64,000 nucleotides of DNA from assembly GCF_001747105.1 (NCBI RefSeq), contig NZ_MDGQ01000003.1:1178001-1242000 (forward strand). The letters are read 5' to 3'. Position numbers and translations under genes: made by a program. Shown in pieces: positions 18,134 to 27,579 of this stretch. The stretch's first letter is position 1. Each line of letters begins with the position of its first letter. Under the pieces are notes generated by a model. The model was not told where the DNA came from, searched no databases, and worked only from the letters and a program-made list of their open reading frames with translations. The DNA is from Roseivirga misakiensis (GTDB lineage: Bacteria; Bacteroidota; Bacteroidia; Cytophagales; Cyclobacteriaceae).

Positions 18134-19402
18134 TTAATCAAAAATGATTTCGTCGATCTTTGACCATTTGATATAGATTGGCTCTGCATTTTTTGAAGGG
18201 AAAACTAAGACTCCGGCATTATTCTCGCTCACATCTCTGTGGTCTCCAAGTAACAATCTTTCTCCGTTTTTAAGTTCTACCATAGAGTAGTTATAATTCT
18301 TTGGAATAATGCTCTTAATGTTTCTAAATACTATTTGAAATTCAGCCTCATCGTCGTTGGCATCCAACAGTTCGAATTCGTATGCTTCATCAAGATCAAA
18401 TGCGATCAAACCATCATATTCGTCACCTTGAATTGTAATAACTTTTGCATTAAGACCTCTTGAAGGAAGAAAGTCGTCATAAGACATGCGCAAGCTTTCG
18501 TCATCCGAAATATTCAATTCAATGAAGTCTCTCCAGGCAATCTTTACTTGACCAACATCAGGGTCGTTTACGACTATACCGCGGTTTTCATTGTTTACGT
18601 CATTGCTACCCGTGAGATAAAGCGATCGGCCAGACTTTAGAGTCAGATCAACTCCATTTCTTTGTTTTACAATTTTTTGAATACTTCTAAAAGGAACCTT
18701 TTTGTCGCCATCTCTATCCTTACCGTCTAATACTTCTTCCAAGAAGCGCTCATCAGAATCCCACTCGATTTGACCTTTAAAAGTTCCTTTTCTGCCCGCA
18801 TTTACAACACCATAGATCGGTTTACCAAACCCTTCTTCTTGGGTTTTAGGGGAAGCCATAAACTCGACTTTTTCAACACGGCCCCACGAAAGCATTACTT
18901 CGCCTAGCTCGAAATCGTAAACTCCAATACTTCCTCCAATATCTTCACTATTGCCAGCCTTGATCTCCATGGAGGTGCCATTTTTGAAAGTAACCATGGC
19001 TCGATCTCTCTTTACTGGCTCGATTGATTTTAGATCACCAAAACGGGCCTTAAACTCATGTGGGGTATCAGTAAATTTGTCAGCCCAAATACTTAGCACA
19101 CCTAGATCAATATTTAACCAAGATCCACCGCTTTCTTCACCTTGCGAAAGTTCTTCGATTTCAGATTTTGACAGATATTTCAGCAGGTCGTTCGATGTTT
19201 TGGTGCCATTGAATACCTCTACCCAAAACACCTCTGCTTTTTGTGCATTTTTACTACCCCACCTAATAGGTCCAGTGTAAACGTCTCCACTGATCGTAGT
19301 GACTTTGCCATAGATAAAGCTGTTTTTCTGCGCATTGGATTGATTGCTAATAATGAGCAAACCAACCACGATGCCGATGAAGAGTAATATGCCTCTGACC
19401 AT
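18134..19402 (-). CDS. Secreted three-repeat protein of unknown function (paralogue B)
   Basis: 422 residues from ATG 19402, with a signal peptide ending near QSNAQ. Longer starts exist at 19432 and 19495, but a -7 box (19437-19444) places the transcript start near 19430, so 19402 fits best. The three repeats (about 31-182, 197-299, 318-422) match paralogue A module for module; for example, module 2 has GRSLYLTGSNDVNNENRG and module 3 has DLDEAYEFELL. It heads an operon with a LytS kinase and LytTR regulator. It is either an extracytoplasmic partner or a target of that system. No known domain. Confidence 0.85.
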   Translation of the reverse strand: MVRGILLFIGIVVGLLIISNQSNAQKNSFIYGKVTTISGDVYTGPIRWGSKNAQKAEVFWVEVFNGTKTSNDLLKYLSKSEIEELSQGEESGGSWLNIDLGVLSIWADKFTDTPHEFKARFGDLKSIEPVKRDRAMVTFKNGTSMEIKAGNSEDIGGSIGVYDFELGEVMLSWGRVEKVEFMASPKTQEEGFGKPIYGVVNAGRKGTFKGQIEWDSDERFLEEVLDGKDRDGDKKVPFRSIQKIVKQRNGVDLTLKSGRSLYLTGSNDVNNENRGIVVNDPDVGQVKIAWRDFIELNISDDESLRMSYDDFLPSRGLNAKVITIQGDEYDGLIAFDLDEAYEFELLDANDDEAEFQIVFRNIKSIIPKNYNYSMVELKNGERLLLGDHRDVSENNAGVLVFPSKNAEPIYIKWSKIDEIIFD

Positions 19403-19436
19403 TTCCCTACTTAATTGATTCTGTCTATGCATACTA

Positions 19437-19444
19437 CAAACGTA
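19437..19444 (-). promoter_or_regulatory. Candidate -7 box of the paralogue B / LytTR operon
   Basis: Read on the minus strand the octamer is TACGTTTG, matching the Bacteroidota sigma-A -7 consensus TAnnTTTG. A TTTG occurs 14 bp upstream, shorter than the usual -33 spacing. Predicted transcription from about 19430 gives a ~28-nt leader to the ATG at 19402. Confidence 0.45.
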
Positions 19445-19531
19445 TACTGCTGGTTGCTCAAATTGAACCGGATTAGGCCAAAGTAGTGCTTTCATATTCT
19501 GAATCGGGAAAATTAACGACTGAACTTTTAG

Positions 19532-20617
19532 TTATTGTGGAAAGATACTTGAGTCTATTCCAGGTATTATCCTTAAGGCATTTTTATAGTATATCTTTTT
19601 TAAGACGTTATCCGATAAGCCTAGACCGTACATACGCCAGAAGGCGTGGTACCTTTTATAGTATGGAAAATATTCGTCTTCTGACTCTAGAACTCTAAAG
19701 TAGGTAGGGTACTCGTCTGGGTTGTAAGCGTCCTTTCCAAACAGCACTCTGTCCTGATATTTTTCTAAAAATGCTTTAGCAAAACGAGGCTGCCGGCCTA
19801 GCTCCGCGATTACAGCACCAATTTCTACCACCATATTAGGCATCGCATCTAAGAGTTCTCCTAAATGATTCAAGTCATTGGCATACCAACCCATATGAGC
19901 TGCTATAAAAATGGTGTTTTTATGTTTTTTGAAAACGTTGTGCTGTTCTTGAATCAATTGTTTGAAAGGAGCAGGGTCGTCGTCTTCACGTTTTCTTCGA
20001 GGGTGCGTTTTTAACTCTAACCATCTTTCGTTGTTGGCATCGAAAGGTTCCCAAAACTGTTTTGGATCGCCTGTATGAATCAGAACAGGAATGCCTAATT
20101 CACCACATTTAGCCCATAAAGGATCTAGACGAGGGTCATCTACGGCTACGCGGTTACCGTCCTTGTCTTTAACTGAAAAGCCCAAGCTTTTGAAAATTTT
20201 TAAGCCCCGGGCTCCTTGATTATAATCTCTTTCTAGTTGAGCGGCCGCACGAGCACCCCAGTCATCATCGATGTTATTAAAGTTTGTATTGGCAAAGACT
20301 ATAAAGCGCTTTGGTTGATTTCCCTTGATGTTTTTGATGGCGTCGACCACGGCTTTTCCACTGCCTCCTGATAAATTCACCATTAAGCCCATATTCAGTT
20401 CATCCATTTCTGATGCAAGCTTGTTTAAGTCTCGTTCGCCCATGCGCCACTGATGACTGTGTACGTCTATAAAAGGAAATTTTGACTTGAAAATGGGGTT
20501 TTCTGGGACTACTAAGGAAGAAGGAGGGTCGTATTCCTCGAAAGTTACCGTTTGGCCTTGAGTCACCTGGTCAGTGAAAAATAAACAGAGTAAGATGAAG
20601 AAGTATAGTTTTTTCAT
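19532..20617 (-). CDS. Secreted amidohydrolase-family (TIM-barrel) metal-dependent hydrolase
   Basis: 361 residues with a signal peptide (cleavage near VTQGQ) and an Amidohydro_2 fold. Metal-ligand motifs are FIDVHSHQW (first strand), LIHTGDP, FIAAHMGW and LFGKDAY (last-strand Asp). The family contains decarboxylases and hydrolases of aromatic or lactone acids; the substrate here is unknown. Export to the periplasm is unusual for the family but common in Bacteroidota. It is a single-gene unit; the next gene upstream, an SDR enzyme, diverges from it across about 100 bp. Confidence 0.85.
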   Translation of the reverse strand: MKKLYFFILLCLFFTDQVTQGQTVTFEEYDPPSSLVVPENPIFKSKFPFIDVHSHQWRMGERDLNKLASEMDELNMGLMVNLSGGSGKAVVDAIKNIKGNQPKRFIVFANTNFNNIDDDWGARAAAQLERDYNQGARGLKIFKSLGFSVKDKDGNRVAVDDPRLDPLWAKCGELGIPVLIHTGDPKQFWEPFDANNERWLELKTHPRRKREDDDPAPFKQLIQEQHNVFKKHKNTIFIAAHMGWYANDLNHLGELLDAMPNMVVEIGAVIAELGRQPRFAKAFLEKYQDRVLFGKDAYNPDEYPTYFRVLESEDEYFPYYKRYHAFWRMYGLGLSDNVLKKIYYKNALRIIPGIDSSIFPQ

Positions 20618-20714
20618 AGCCGAAACAGTTTACATTCATTTATCGGATTTAAAAACCATAGGGTTTATTAAGCGCAATAAACAATGTAATTTATCGGACT
20701 AAATCGTTTTGTTC

Positions 20715-21473
20715 ATGGAAATTTCTTTAAAAGGAAAAGTAGTGTTAGTAACAGGTGGCTCTCGTGGTATTGGAGAAGGGTTCTCTTTGGCCCTGGCGGC
20801 CTCAGGAGCCGAGATTGGGCTACATTATAATAAGAGTTCAAAAAAGGCTGAGGAATTAGTTTCAAGGCTAAAAACTAGATCAAAGGCATTTTCGGCCAAT
20901 TTGGAAAATGCGGCGGATGTCATAAAGTTGTTTGAACAAGTTAAAGCGTATTTTGGTCGTATTGATGTACTCATAAATAATGCTGGTGTTGCTCTTTCCT
21001 CTGATTTAGGGCAAGATGACCACACTTGGGTAGAAGAATGGGATAAAACTTTTGCGGTTAATACACGCGCTACGGGAATTTTATGTAAAAAGGCGATTGA
21101 TCATTTTCGAGAAATTGGTGGAGGACGAATAATCAACATTTCATCTAGAGCCGCATTTAGAGGGGACACCCTAGATTATTTGGCATATGGGGCATCTAAA
21201 GGTGCTATTCCATCTTTGACCAGGTCGATCGCCCGTTATTGCGGAAAGGATAACATTAAGGCATTTAATATTGCGCCTGGTTTTGTAAGGACCGACATGG
21301 CGAAAGATTTTATGGATCAGTATGGAGAGGGCTTTGCCCTAAATGATATTGCCCTTCCGACGCTGACTGAACCGAAAGATTTGGCCCCAATGATTGTGTT
21401 ACTCGCCAGCGGATTGGCCGATCACGCTACAGGAACTACAATTGATATTAATGCTGCGAGTTATGTTCACTAA
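20715..21473 (+). CDS. Short-chain dehydrogenase/reductase (SDR)
   Basis: 252 residues from ATG 20715; the frame opens with TTG at 20709, but MEISLKGKVVLVTGG is the natural start. Classical SDR features are the TGGSRGIG NAD(P)-binding loop, LINNAGVA, catalytic Ser in INISSRAAF, the YGASK catalytic pair and the NIAPGFVRTDM segment. It resembles FabG-like oxidoreductases acting on a 3-oxoacyl or similar ketone; the exact substrate cannot be read. Arg-rich loops suggest NADPH use, which is uncertain. The 3' end overlaps the HisKA kinase gene on the other strand by 26 bp. Confidence 0.93.
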   Translation: MEISLKGKVVLVTGGSRGIGEGFSLALAASGAEIGLHYNKSSKKAEELVSRLKTRSKAFSANLENAADVIKLFEQVKAYFGRIDVLINNAGVALSSDLGQDDHTWVEEWDKTFAVNTRATGILCKKAIDHFREIGGGRIINISSRAAFRGDTLDYLAYGASKGAIPSLTRSIARYCGKDNIKAFNIAPGFVRTDMAKDFMDQYGEGFALNDIALPTLTEPKDLAPMIVLLASGLADHATGTTIDINAASYVH

Positions 21474-22785
21474 ATGGGATATTTATTTGTGCATTAAAGT
21501 ATCCCCCATCGTTTGAATAGCTGAATTCAAACCCTTGCTTTTGTGAAAGTTGTTCACATATCCATAAACCAAGCTGATTTCCGTGGTTTTTGGCTTTCGT
21601 AAGACTCACTTTGTTTCGAATGAATAGCTTGAGATTACTATTTGTTCTTTTCAGGTGAAATTCTATTGGCTTTGAGATATCACCATATTTTTGTGCGTTC
21701 TGAAATAAATTGACAAGAATACTTTCCATTTTTTCATTGTCACCTTTAATGCTGTGGTCGGTATGTGGGTCGATTTCTAAATGAAATTCAAATGGCTCGT
21801 CATCTTTATTAAAATGCATCTTTTCCAAGACGTCATAGACTAAATCATCAAGTCGAAATTCCGTCAATTGAAGGGATAATGTGTCTGATTTGAGTTGACT
21901 CATTAGCAAAAAGTATTCGACTACTCTTTTCAATCGCTGCAACTCTTGGCGAAAGCTGCTTAATGTCTCTGTATTTGGTGCTTCATTGGAAAGTGGCTCC
22001 GTCAAATCTAATTGAGCTTGCATATTGGCTAGTGGCGTTCTCAGTTCATGTGCTGCCGACGTAAAAAACTGGCTCTGATGCTGAATGGAAGACTCGATTC
22101 CTTCAATCATTTTATTCATTGTGAGACCGAGTTCTGTAAGCTCATCATTGGCGGAGGAAACAGGAACTCTCTCCATCTTTTCGGACGCTTTAATCCGGCG
22201 TGCTTGTGTGATTAAGGCCTTAATAGGTTTTAATACCCATCCAGAAACCACAAGGGCAACTAAAAAAGAAATCAAGGCGGCGGTGATGCTCATATAAATT
22301 TGTGATTGCCTCAAAGAGCTAATTTGAGCATACGCATTATTGTTATTCTGTGTAGTTATTATAGTGAGCTTATCGGGTTGTCCTTTGATAAGCGCTGCTT
22401 CTACTATACAATAGGTGATATCATCTAATTCTAGGATGGAAGGTTCTTCTAAACCAGGGACGAACATATTGGCATTTAAGAGCGGAAAATTTTCATGGAA
22501 ACTTTCTGGAAAATTGCCTTGAGTCTTTATTAGAGAGCTTTTTTCGGCGTTGGAGTGCCAAACTTGAAATGAATTTACATTTGGTAGCGCGGTAGGATCT
22601 CGATTGACAGAGTCTATCTCAGTCAAAATGGTCTGTGCTTCCGCCGTTACTTTTTCATAATAGGCGCCAATAAGGCTATCCTTAACAGCTTTAAAATAAA
22701 AAACGTTGAAAAGTGAAGCGATTATAGTAAAAACCACAAAAAATGAGGTAGCGATTTTAAACCGTAAACTCCTGAGAAAATTCAA
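21448..22785 (-). CDS. HisKA sensor histidine kinase (OmpR-type system 2)
   Basis: 445 residues with the classical layout: TM1 (about 11-31), a ~130-residue extracytoplasmic domain, TM2 (about 164-183), HAMP (184-235), HisKA with His246 in SAAHELRTPLANMQ, and HATPase with an NLFQNAQKYG N-box. The G-boxes are weak (SLTKAKNHGNQLGLWI), but GLWI is retained. The start is TTG at 22785, ten bases below the regulator stop. It pairs with the regulator at 22796 and is a duplicate of the kinase at 23570, with a diverged sensor domain. The last 26 bases overlap the SDR gene. Confidence 0.92.
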   Translation of the reverse strand: MNFLRSLRFKIATSFFVVFTIIASLFNVFYFKAVKDSLIGAYYEKVTAEAQTILTEIDSVNRDPTALPNVNSFQVWHSNAEKSSLIKTQGNFPESFHENFPLLNANMFVPGLEEPSILELDDITYCIVEAALIKGQPDKLTIITTQNNNNAYAQISSLRQSQIYMSITAALISFLVALVVSGWVLKPIKALITQARRIKASEKMERVPVSSANDELTELGLTMNKMIEGIESSIQHQSQFFTSAAHELRTPLANMQAQLDLTEPLSNEAPNTETLSSFRQELQRLKRVVEYFLLMSQLKSDTLSLQLTEFRLDDLVYDVLEKMHFNKDDEPFEFHLEIDPHTDHSIKGDNEKMESILVNLFQNAQKYGDISKPIEFHLKRTNSNLKLFIRNKVSLTKAKNHGNQLGLWICEQLSQKQGFEFSYSNDGGYFNAQINIPFSEHNSQH

Positions 22786-22795
22786 TTTGGACAGT

Positions 22796-23479
22796 TTAAC
22801 GTTTGATTAATACACCAGAAATTTGATAACCACTTCCTACTATGGTTTCTATCAACTGTTTTTCAAAACCGTCATTTAGCTTCTTCCTTAATTGATGCAT
22901 ATGCACTTCAATTACATTGGTGCCCATGTCGAAATTGATGTTCCATATCTTTTCCGTGATTTCTGCTTTCGACAAAGGTCGATTGGCATGTGTTAAAAGT
23001 AGCTCCAAAATGGCGAACTCACGTTTACTAAGTTCTATCTTCTTATTAGCGCGAAAAACTTCTCTTTTAATCAAGTCCACCTTTACTCCTTCAAGTTCAA
23101 GTATTGACACTCGATCCGAGCCAAACTTCCTCTGCACATTTCTAATGCGCGCCCTCAACTCGTCAAAATCAAATGGTTTTTTGATATAGTCAACTGCGCC
23201 ATAGTCCAGTCCTTTAATGACAGTTTTGCTTTCATTCAAAGCACTAAGGAATATGATCGGGGTGATTATATTATTTGCCCGAACTGCCTGAAGTACGTCA
23301 AACCCACTTTGGTCAGGTAACATAATGTCCAAAAGAATCAGATCAAATGTCTGGTTGATTGCGGTGGCTATTCCATTGCTTCCGTTCGTTTCAACAGTTA
23401 CGATATAGTCAGATTTTTCCAGCCCCTCTTTTATTAGCGCGGCTAGTTTAGCTTCATCTTCTATGACCAGAATTTCCAT
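22796..23479 (-). CDS. OmpR/PhoB-family response regulator (system 2)
   Basis: 227 residues: receiver with Asp51 in LILLDIMLPDQSGF, the GAVDYIKKPFDFDELRARIR segment, and a winged-helix DNA-binding domain with NVIEVHMHQLRKKL. It is strikingly similar to the regulator at 24895, including the DMGTNVIEVHMHQLRKK recognition-helix region, so the two may bind similar DNA. A 90-bp gap separates it from the upstream kinase gene, enough for its own promoter. Confidence 0.95.
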   Translation of the reverse strand: MEILVIEDEAKLAALIKEGLEKSDYIVTVETNGSNGIATAINQTFDLILLDIMLPDQSGFDVLQAVRANNIITPIIFLSALNESKTVIKGLDYGAVDYIKKPFDFDELRARIRNVQRKFGSDRVSILELEGVKVDLIKREVFRANKKIELSKREFAILELLLTHANRPLSKAEITEKIWNINFDMGTNVIEVHMHQLRKKLNDGFEKQLIETIVGSGYQISGVLIKR

Positions 23480-23569
23480 AATCGGATAGCATGCTCTTAT
23501 TGGCCCTAAACATAAGGATCATGTAGTATAATAGCGTGAGTAAGCGATTAATGTTTCTTAATACGACGT

Positions 23570-24880
23570 TTATGCCCTTTTCTGGAGAATAAGCGAAACT
23601 GTGAATTTACCGGCATTGGAAGCTGTCGATAGAGTGAAACCGTGTAGTTCAGCTATTCTTTGACAAACCCATAGGCCTAGGTTGCTGCCTTTCACCACAT
23701 CTTGATCACTAATATTATTTTGAACTTCTAAAGAGAGCTTGTCTGTTGATTCCTCAATCTTTATGATAATTGGCTCAGCGTTATCACCATATTTTTGGGC
23801 GTTATCGATTAGGTTAAGGATTAGGCTTTCCATCTTTTCTGAGTCGAGTTCAACCTTCGTTAATTCCTTGGGTAGTGAAACCTTAATTTCATACCCAGAC
23901 TTTCTTAGTGTAGGCCTGCTTTTTTCTAAAACATCATAAACGATATCGTCCAACCGAATGCTTCGTTTTCTGAGCTCGAGAGTTTCATTTTTAAGCTGAC
24001 TTACGAGTAGAAAATCCTGAACGACAACTTTTAACCGAACGACTTCATCTCTTATACTATCAAGCGACTCATTATCTACTTGACCTTTTTTAGACATTCT
24101 ATATTCTATTTCTGAAAGCATATTGGCGAGCGGCGTACGCAATTCGTGCGCGGCAGAAGAGAAAAATCGATTTTGGTCATTGATCGATGCCTCAATGCGG
24201 GCAATCATGGCGTTCATAGTATTAGATAACTGAGCGATTTCATCACCAGAATCGGCTACCGGTAATCGAGCCATTTTTGTCCCAGCTTTTACTTCTTGAG
24301 CCTTTGCAATTATGGCTTTAATAGGCTTTAGGGAATAACCCGATAGAAAATAGGCAAGGCTTAGTGATAAGGCAATCGCTAATAAATTAGCCAAAACCAT
24401 ATTGCCTTTTACGCGAGTGAGCTGTTGCTTGAATTCATCATTATTTTTTGCGAGCACAAGGTTGAGCGTGCCATTTTCTCCAGAAGTGACCTGTTTTCGA
24501 GCCAATACATATGTGACCGTATCGGAAAGGAATGAAACATTGCCTTCTACTTCTTCTAACATGAAGCTTTGGTCATTAAAATCCAGAAGTAAATTGGCGT
24601 CAAAAGGAAACCCGCTTTTTTGATAGATCTCTTGCTGTTCATTCGCAGACTGAAACCATATATAAATCCACTGATCTGTGTCTGTAATGGGTATTTGAAT
24701 TGGGTCGAACTCTGTGTCTTCCAAAATACTTCGAGCTTCTAAGAAGGAAGACTGGATATGGGTTTTTTCGAGTGTGGACTGTATGAACAGATAAAGTAGT
24801 ATCCCCGTGATTGTGGAGATAAGTACAAAGACGCCGAAAAAGGCAAAAGCGACTTTGGAACGTATACTTAACCTGTTCAT
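23570..24880 (-). CDS. HisKA sensor histidine kinase (OmpR-type system 1)
   Basis: 436 residues: TM1 (about 12-33), a ~125-residue extracytoplasmic domain, TM2 (about 160-180), HAMP, HisKA with His245 in SAAHELRTPLANML, and HATPase with NLIDNAQKYG and GSNLGLWVC. All key residues are present. It is cotranscribed with its regulator (14 bp gap) and probably with the secreted protein gene above. Its cytoplasmic half matches the kinase at 21448 closely, while the sensor halves differ, pointing to tandem duplication with new inputs. Confidence 0.93.
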   Translation of the reverse strand: MNRLSIRSKVAFAFFGVFVLISTITGILLYLFIQSTLEKTHIQSSFLEARSILEDTEFDPIQIPITDTDQWIYIWFQSANEQQEIYQKSGFPFDANLLLDFNDQSFMLEEVEGNVSFLSDTVTYVLARKQVTSGENGTLNLVLAKNNDEFKQQLTRVKGNMVLANLLAIALSLSLAYFLSGYSLKPIKAIIAKAQEVKAGTKMARLPVADSGDEIAQLSNTMNAMIARIEASINDQNRFFSSAAHELRTPLANMLSEIEYRMSKKGQVDNESLDSIRDEVVRLKVVVQDFLLVSQLKNETLELRKRSIRLDDIVYDVLEKSRPTLRKSGYEIKVSLPKELTKVELDSEKMESLILNLIDNAQKYGDNAEPIIIKIEESTDKLSLEVQNNISDQDVVKGSNLGLWVCQRIAELHGFTLSTASNAGKFTVSLILQKRA

Positions 24881-24894
24881 CTGCCTACGGTCAT

Positions 24895-25578
24895 TTAATT
24901 TTTAATGAGTTCGCCCCTGATCAAGTATCCAAAACCCACCTGAGTTTCGATTAGCTTTTCAGTGGCGTGTTCGTCTACTTTCTTTCTCAATTGGTGCATA
25001 TGTACTTCTATGACGTTGCTTCCCATATCAAACTCAATATTCCAAATCTTTTGAGTCATCTCAGTTTTAGAAACAACACGATTTGTATTTCTAACCAGTA
25101 ATTCCAAAATCGAAAACTCTCTTTTACTCAAGTCGATTTCAACGCCATTTCGGCTGACCATTCTCCGTACCAAATCAAGTTCTAAGTCCTTTATCGATAA
25201 AATAGTGGCTCTTTTTCCAGTGAATTTTCGGGAAACGTTCCTAATCCTGGCTTTAAGCTCTTCTATATCGAAAGGCTTTTTTAGGTAGTCTACAGCACCT
25301 AGGTCTAGTCCTTTAATTACGTGCTCCGTTTCATTTAAGGCGCTGATGAACACCACTGGCGTTTCGATTTTAAACTTGCGAAGGTTCTTCAGTACTTCAA
25401 ACCCATCTTGACCCGGGAGCATAATGTCCAAGAGGATCAGATCGAAACCGCCAATGGCAGCGAGCTCTAAGCCCTCGCTGCCATTAGTGGATAGTTCGCA
25501 TGAATAACCAGACTCTTCAAGTGCTTTTGAAATAAATAAGCCTAGCTTTTCCTCATCTTCTATCAATAGTATCTTCAT
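24895..25578 (-). CDS. OmpR/PhoB-family response regulator (system 1)
   Basis: 227 residues: receiver with Asp51 in LILLDIMLPGQDGF and GAVDYLKKPFDIEELKARIR, followed by a winged helix (DMGSNVIEVHMHQLRKKV). Its ATG overlaps the stop of the secreted-protein gene by four bases (25575-25578), so the three genes 25575-26933, 24895-25578 and 23570-24880 form one translationally coupled operon. The phospho-acceptor and DNA-binding segments are intact. Confidence 0.95.
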   Translation of the reverse strand: MKILLIEDEEKLGLFISKALEESGYSCELSTNGSEGLELAAIGGFDLILLDIMLPGQDGFEVLKNLRKFKIETPVVFISALNETEHVIKGLDLGAVDYLKKPFDIEELKARIRNVSRKFTGKRATILSIKDLELDLVRRMVSRNGVEIDLSKREFSILELLVRNTNRVVSKTEMTQKIWNIEFDMGSNVIEVHMHQLRKKVDEHATEKLIETQVGFGYLIRGELIKN

Positions 25579-26933
25579 CTGATATTTATGCTATAGGTGA
25601 TGTTACCAACCTTAATTGAGATCGGTTTAAACATTTGCTTGACCCCATCTTCCAATACTTCTCCTTCTTTCTTGACATAGGGCACTCCAGTAATTTCAAT
25701 TTCGTCGCCAGGTAAGAGAGGTGTTTTAAAACTTTTCCTAATTCTCTCACTAATACTGAAGGCATACCCATTATCTAATAAAAATCGGTTATCGTATATG
25801 TTCAGCCATTCAAAGTTTTCAGAAGTCTTTTTTTCTGTCTCAACGATTTTGGACTTAAGAGTAACGGTGTCTTGATAAGTGTATGGCTCAAAACGATCGT
25901 TAAGAAGTACATTGCCCTCATCCGTGGGAATGGCACTAATGTCATAGGATATACCAACAACTCGTCTCTTATTGGCTCTCTTTATCACACGCTTTGACTT
26001 CCCAGATGTAAGCAGCTCATGCACCTCTCCTTGGTGTTCATCGGCATAAGCTTGAATTTGTTCTGCGTGAAAAGGCTCAAACTTAACAACCGCTTCCTTA
26101 CCATCCACAACGGCCTCATAAGCAAATAATCTGCCCCAATTATCATAAAGAGGTGTTGACAATTGCATTTTTTGACCTTTTAAGACTCTGGCCTTACTTG
26201 CGTTTTCGAAAAAGACGTCGCTTACGGGAACCTCTCCTTCAAAAAGCCATGGGTATTGAACTAAGAAGGTAGCTTTGTCACCAACTTTACGATCAATATA
26301 ATTCTTTATAGAAAGCGTCCTGCCATATTCAGTTTTTACAGTGGAGGTGAAGCGGTTTTCCTTTTTTACGCTTAAAACCGTGATGTTCTCGAATAATTCG
26401 TCCTTTTTCGGTCTGGTTTTTTCACGCTCAAATGTTTTTGGATTTTCAACATATTGATTGCCGCTTTTGACGGAGATTAATTCATTTATCTCGAAGCCTC
26501 TGAGCTCTTTTCGGCTCATGTTTTTCATGGCTTCTTTTTGTACTTGTAAGTCGTTGCTCAGAACTCGATAGGCAGAACCACCCTCTGGTAAACCAACGTT
26601 ATTGTAGTAACTTCTAAAAAGAGCTGTGTTGAACATCATGTTCATTTGCCACCGAGCTCTTTTACGAAATTTTACTTCCGCTTTTGTGCCAATTGGAAAT
26701 GCATCCATCATTTCTTTAGCTAATATCGATTTGAATTGGATGTACGCTGTTTCACCGTTTTCTTTTTCAACTTCGACACCGATAATCAACCCAAGTGTCG
26801 AGGGTAGAAATTTGTTTATGGTAACTTTTTCGGTATAAGAGACGCTTGGGTCGGCATTAAGCCTAATTACCTTTTGCGCTAAGCTGATGTTTGCCAGCAC
26901 AGTTAAGCATAGTATTGTGATAGTTTTTTTCAT
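25575..26933 (-). CDS. Secreted hypothetical protein heading an OmpR-type signalling operon
   Basis: 452 residues with an N-terminal signal peptide (MKKTITILCLTVLANISLAQ) and no further membrane segment. The mature part is basic and beta-rich, with two stretches that look related: LPSTLGLIIGVEVEKENGE / FENITVLSVKKENRFTSTVK and, near the end, a GDEIEITGVPYVKKEGE strand pattern. I recognise no domain. It overlaps the response-regulator gene by four bases, so it is made together with that system and may be its extracytoplasmic partner (inference). Confidence 0.8.
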   Translation of the reverse strand: MKKTITILCLTVLANISLAQKVIRLNADPSVSYTEKVTINKFLPSTLGLIIGVEVEKENGETAYIQFKSILAKEMMDAFPIGTKAEVKFRKRARWQMNMMFNTALFRSYYNNVGLPEGGSAYRVLSNDLQVQKEAMKNMSRKELRGFEINELISVKSGNQYVENPKTFEREKTRPKKDELFENITVLSVKKENRFTSTVKTEYGRTLSIKNYIDRKVGDKATFLVQYPWLFEGEVPVSDVFFENASKARVLKGQKMQLSTPLYDNWGRLFAYEAVVDGKEAVVKFEPFHAEQIQAYADEHQGEVHELLTSGKSKRVIKRANKRRVVGISYDISAIPTDEGNVLLNDRFEPYTYQDTVTLKSKIVETEKKTSENFEWLNIYDNRFLLDNGYAFSISERIRKSFKTPLLPGDEIEITGVPYVKKEGEVLEDGVKQMFKPISIKVGNITYSINIR

Positions 26934-27015
26934 AATTCTTGAGTTTATGATCGCAAGCTATGGCCTAACCTTAAGATGAAATTAAATTGAAATTAATGTT
27001 TCTTAATTTAAGCGT

Positions 27016-27579
27016 ATGAAAAAAAGGTGTGCTTGGTGCGAAAATAGTTTTGATGCTTATATAACCTATCATGATACAGAATGGGGTGTGCCTGTCCATG
27101 ACGACCGCGTGCACTTTGAGTTTTTAATTTTAGAAGGGGCACAAGCTGGTTTAAGCTGGTCTACCATTTTAAAAAAGCGGGATGGATACCGAAAGGCCTT
27201 CGCAGATTTCGACCCAGAGATTGTCGCTGAGTACCCACAGAGCATGGTTGAAGAACTTTTACTTGACCCTTCAATAATCAGAAATAGGCTTAAAGTGCAA
27301 GGGACCGTTATTAACGCTCAAAAGTTTCTAGAAGTGCAAAAGGAGTTTGGCTCATTTGATCAATACATTTGGTCATTCGTCGGCCATAAGCCTATAGTTA
27401 ACCGCTGGAAAACTATGGAGGAGGTGCCAGCGAAAACCCCAGAATCCGATGCAATGAGTAAAGACCTAAAAAGGAGAGGGTTTAAGTTTGTAGGGAGTAC
27501 TATTATGTATGCTTACATGCAGGCTTGCGGTTTGGTCAACGACCATGTTGTAGACTGCTTTCGATATGCTACTGTTTAA
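27016..27579 (+). CDS. tag: DNA-3-methyladenine glycosylase I
   Basis: 187 residues with the Tag signature: N-terminal CAWCENSFDAYITYHDTEWG (zinc-binding Cys, substrate-pocket region), FEFLILEGAQAGLSWSTILKKR and the C-terminal zinc ligands in QACGLVNDHVVDCF. It removes 3-methyladenine from alkylated DNA. Single gene; it diverges from the secreted protein gene across 82 bp, and its last 11 bases overlap a convergent lipoprotein gene. Confidence 0.96.
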   Translation: MKKRCAWCENSFDAYITYHDTEWGVPVHDDRVHFEFLILEGAQAGLSWSTILKKRDGYRKAFADFDPEIVAEYPQSMVEELLLDPSIIRNRLKVQGTVINAQKFLEVQKEFGSFDQYIWSFVGHKPIVNRWKTMEEVPAKTPESDAMSKDLKRRGFKFVGSTIMYAYMQACGLVNDHVVDCFRYATV

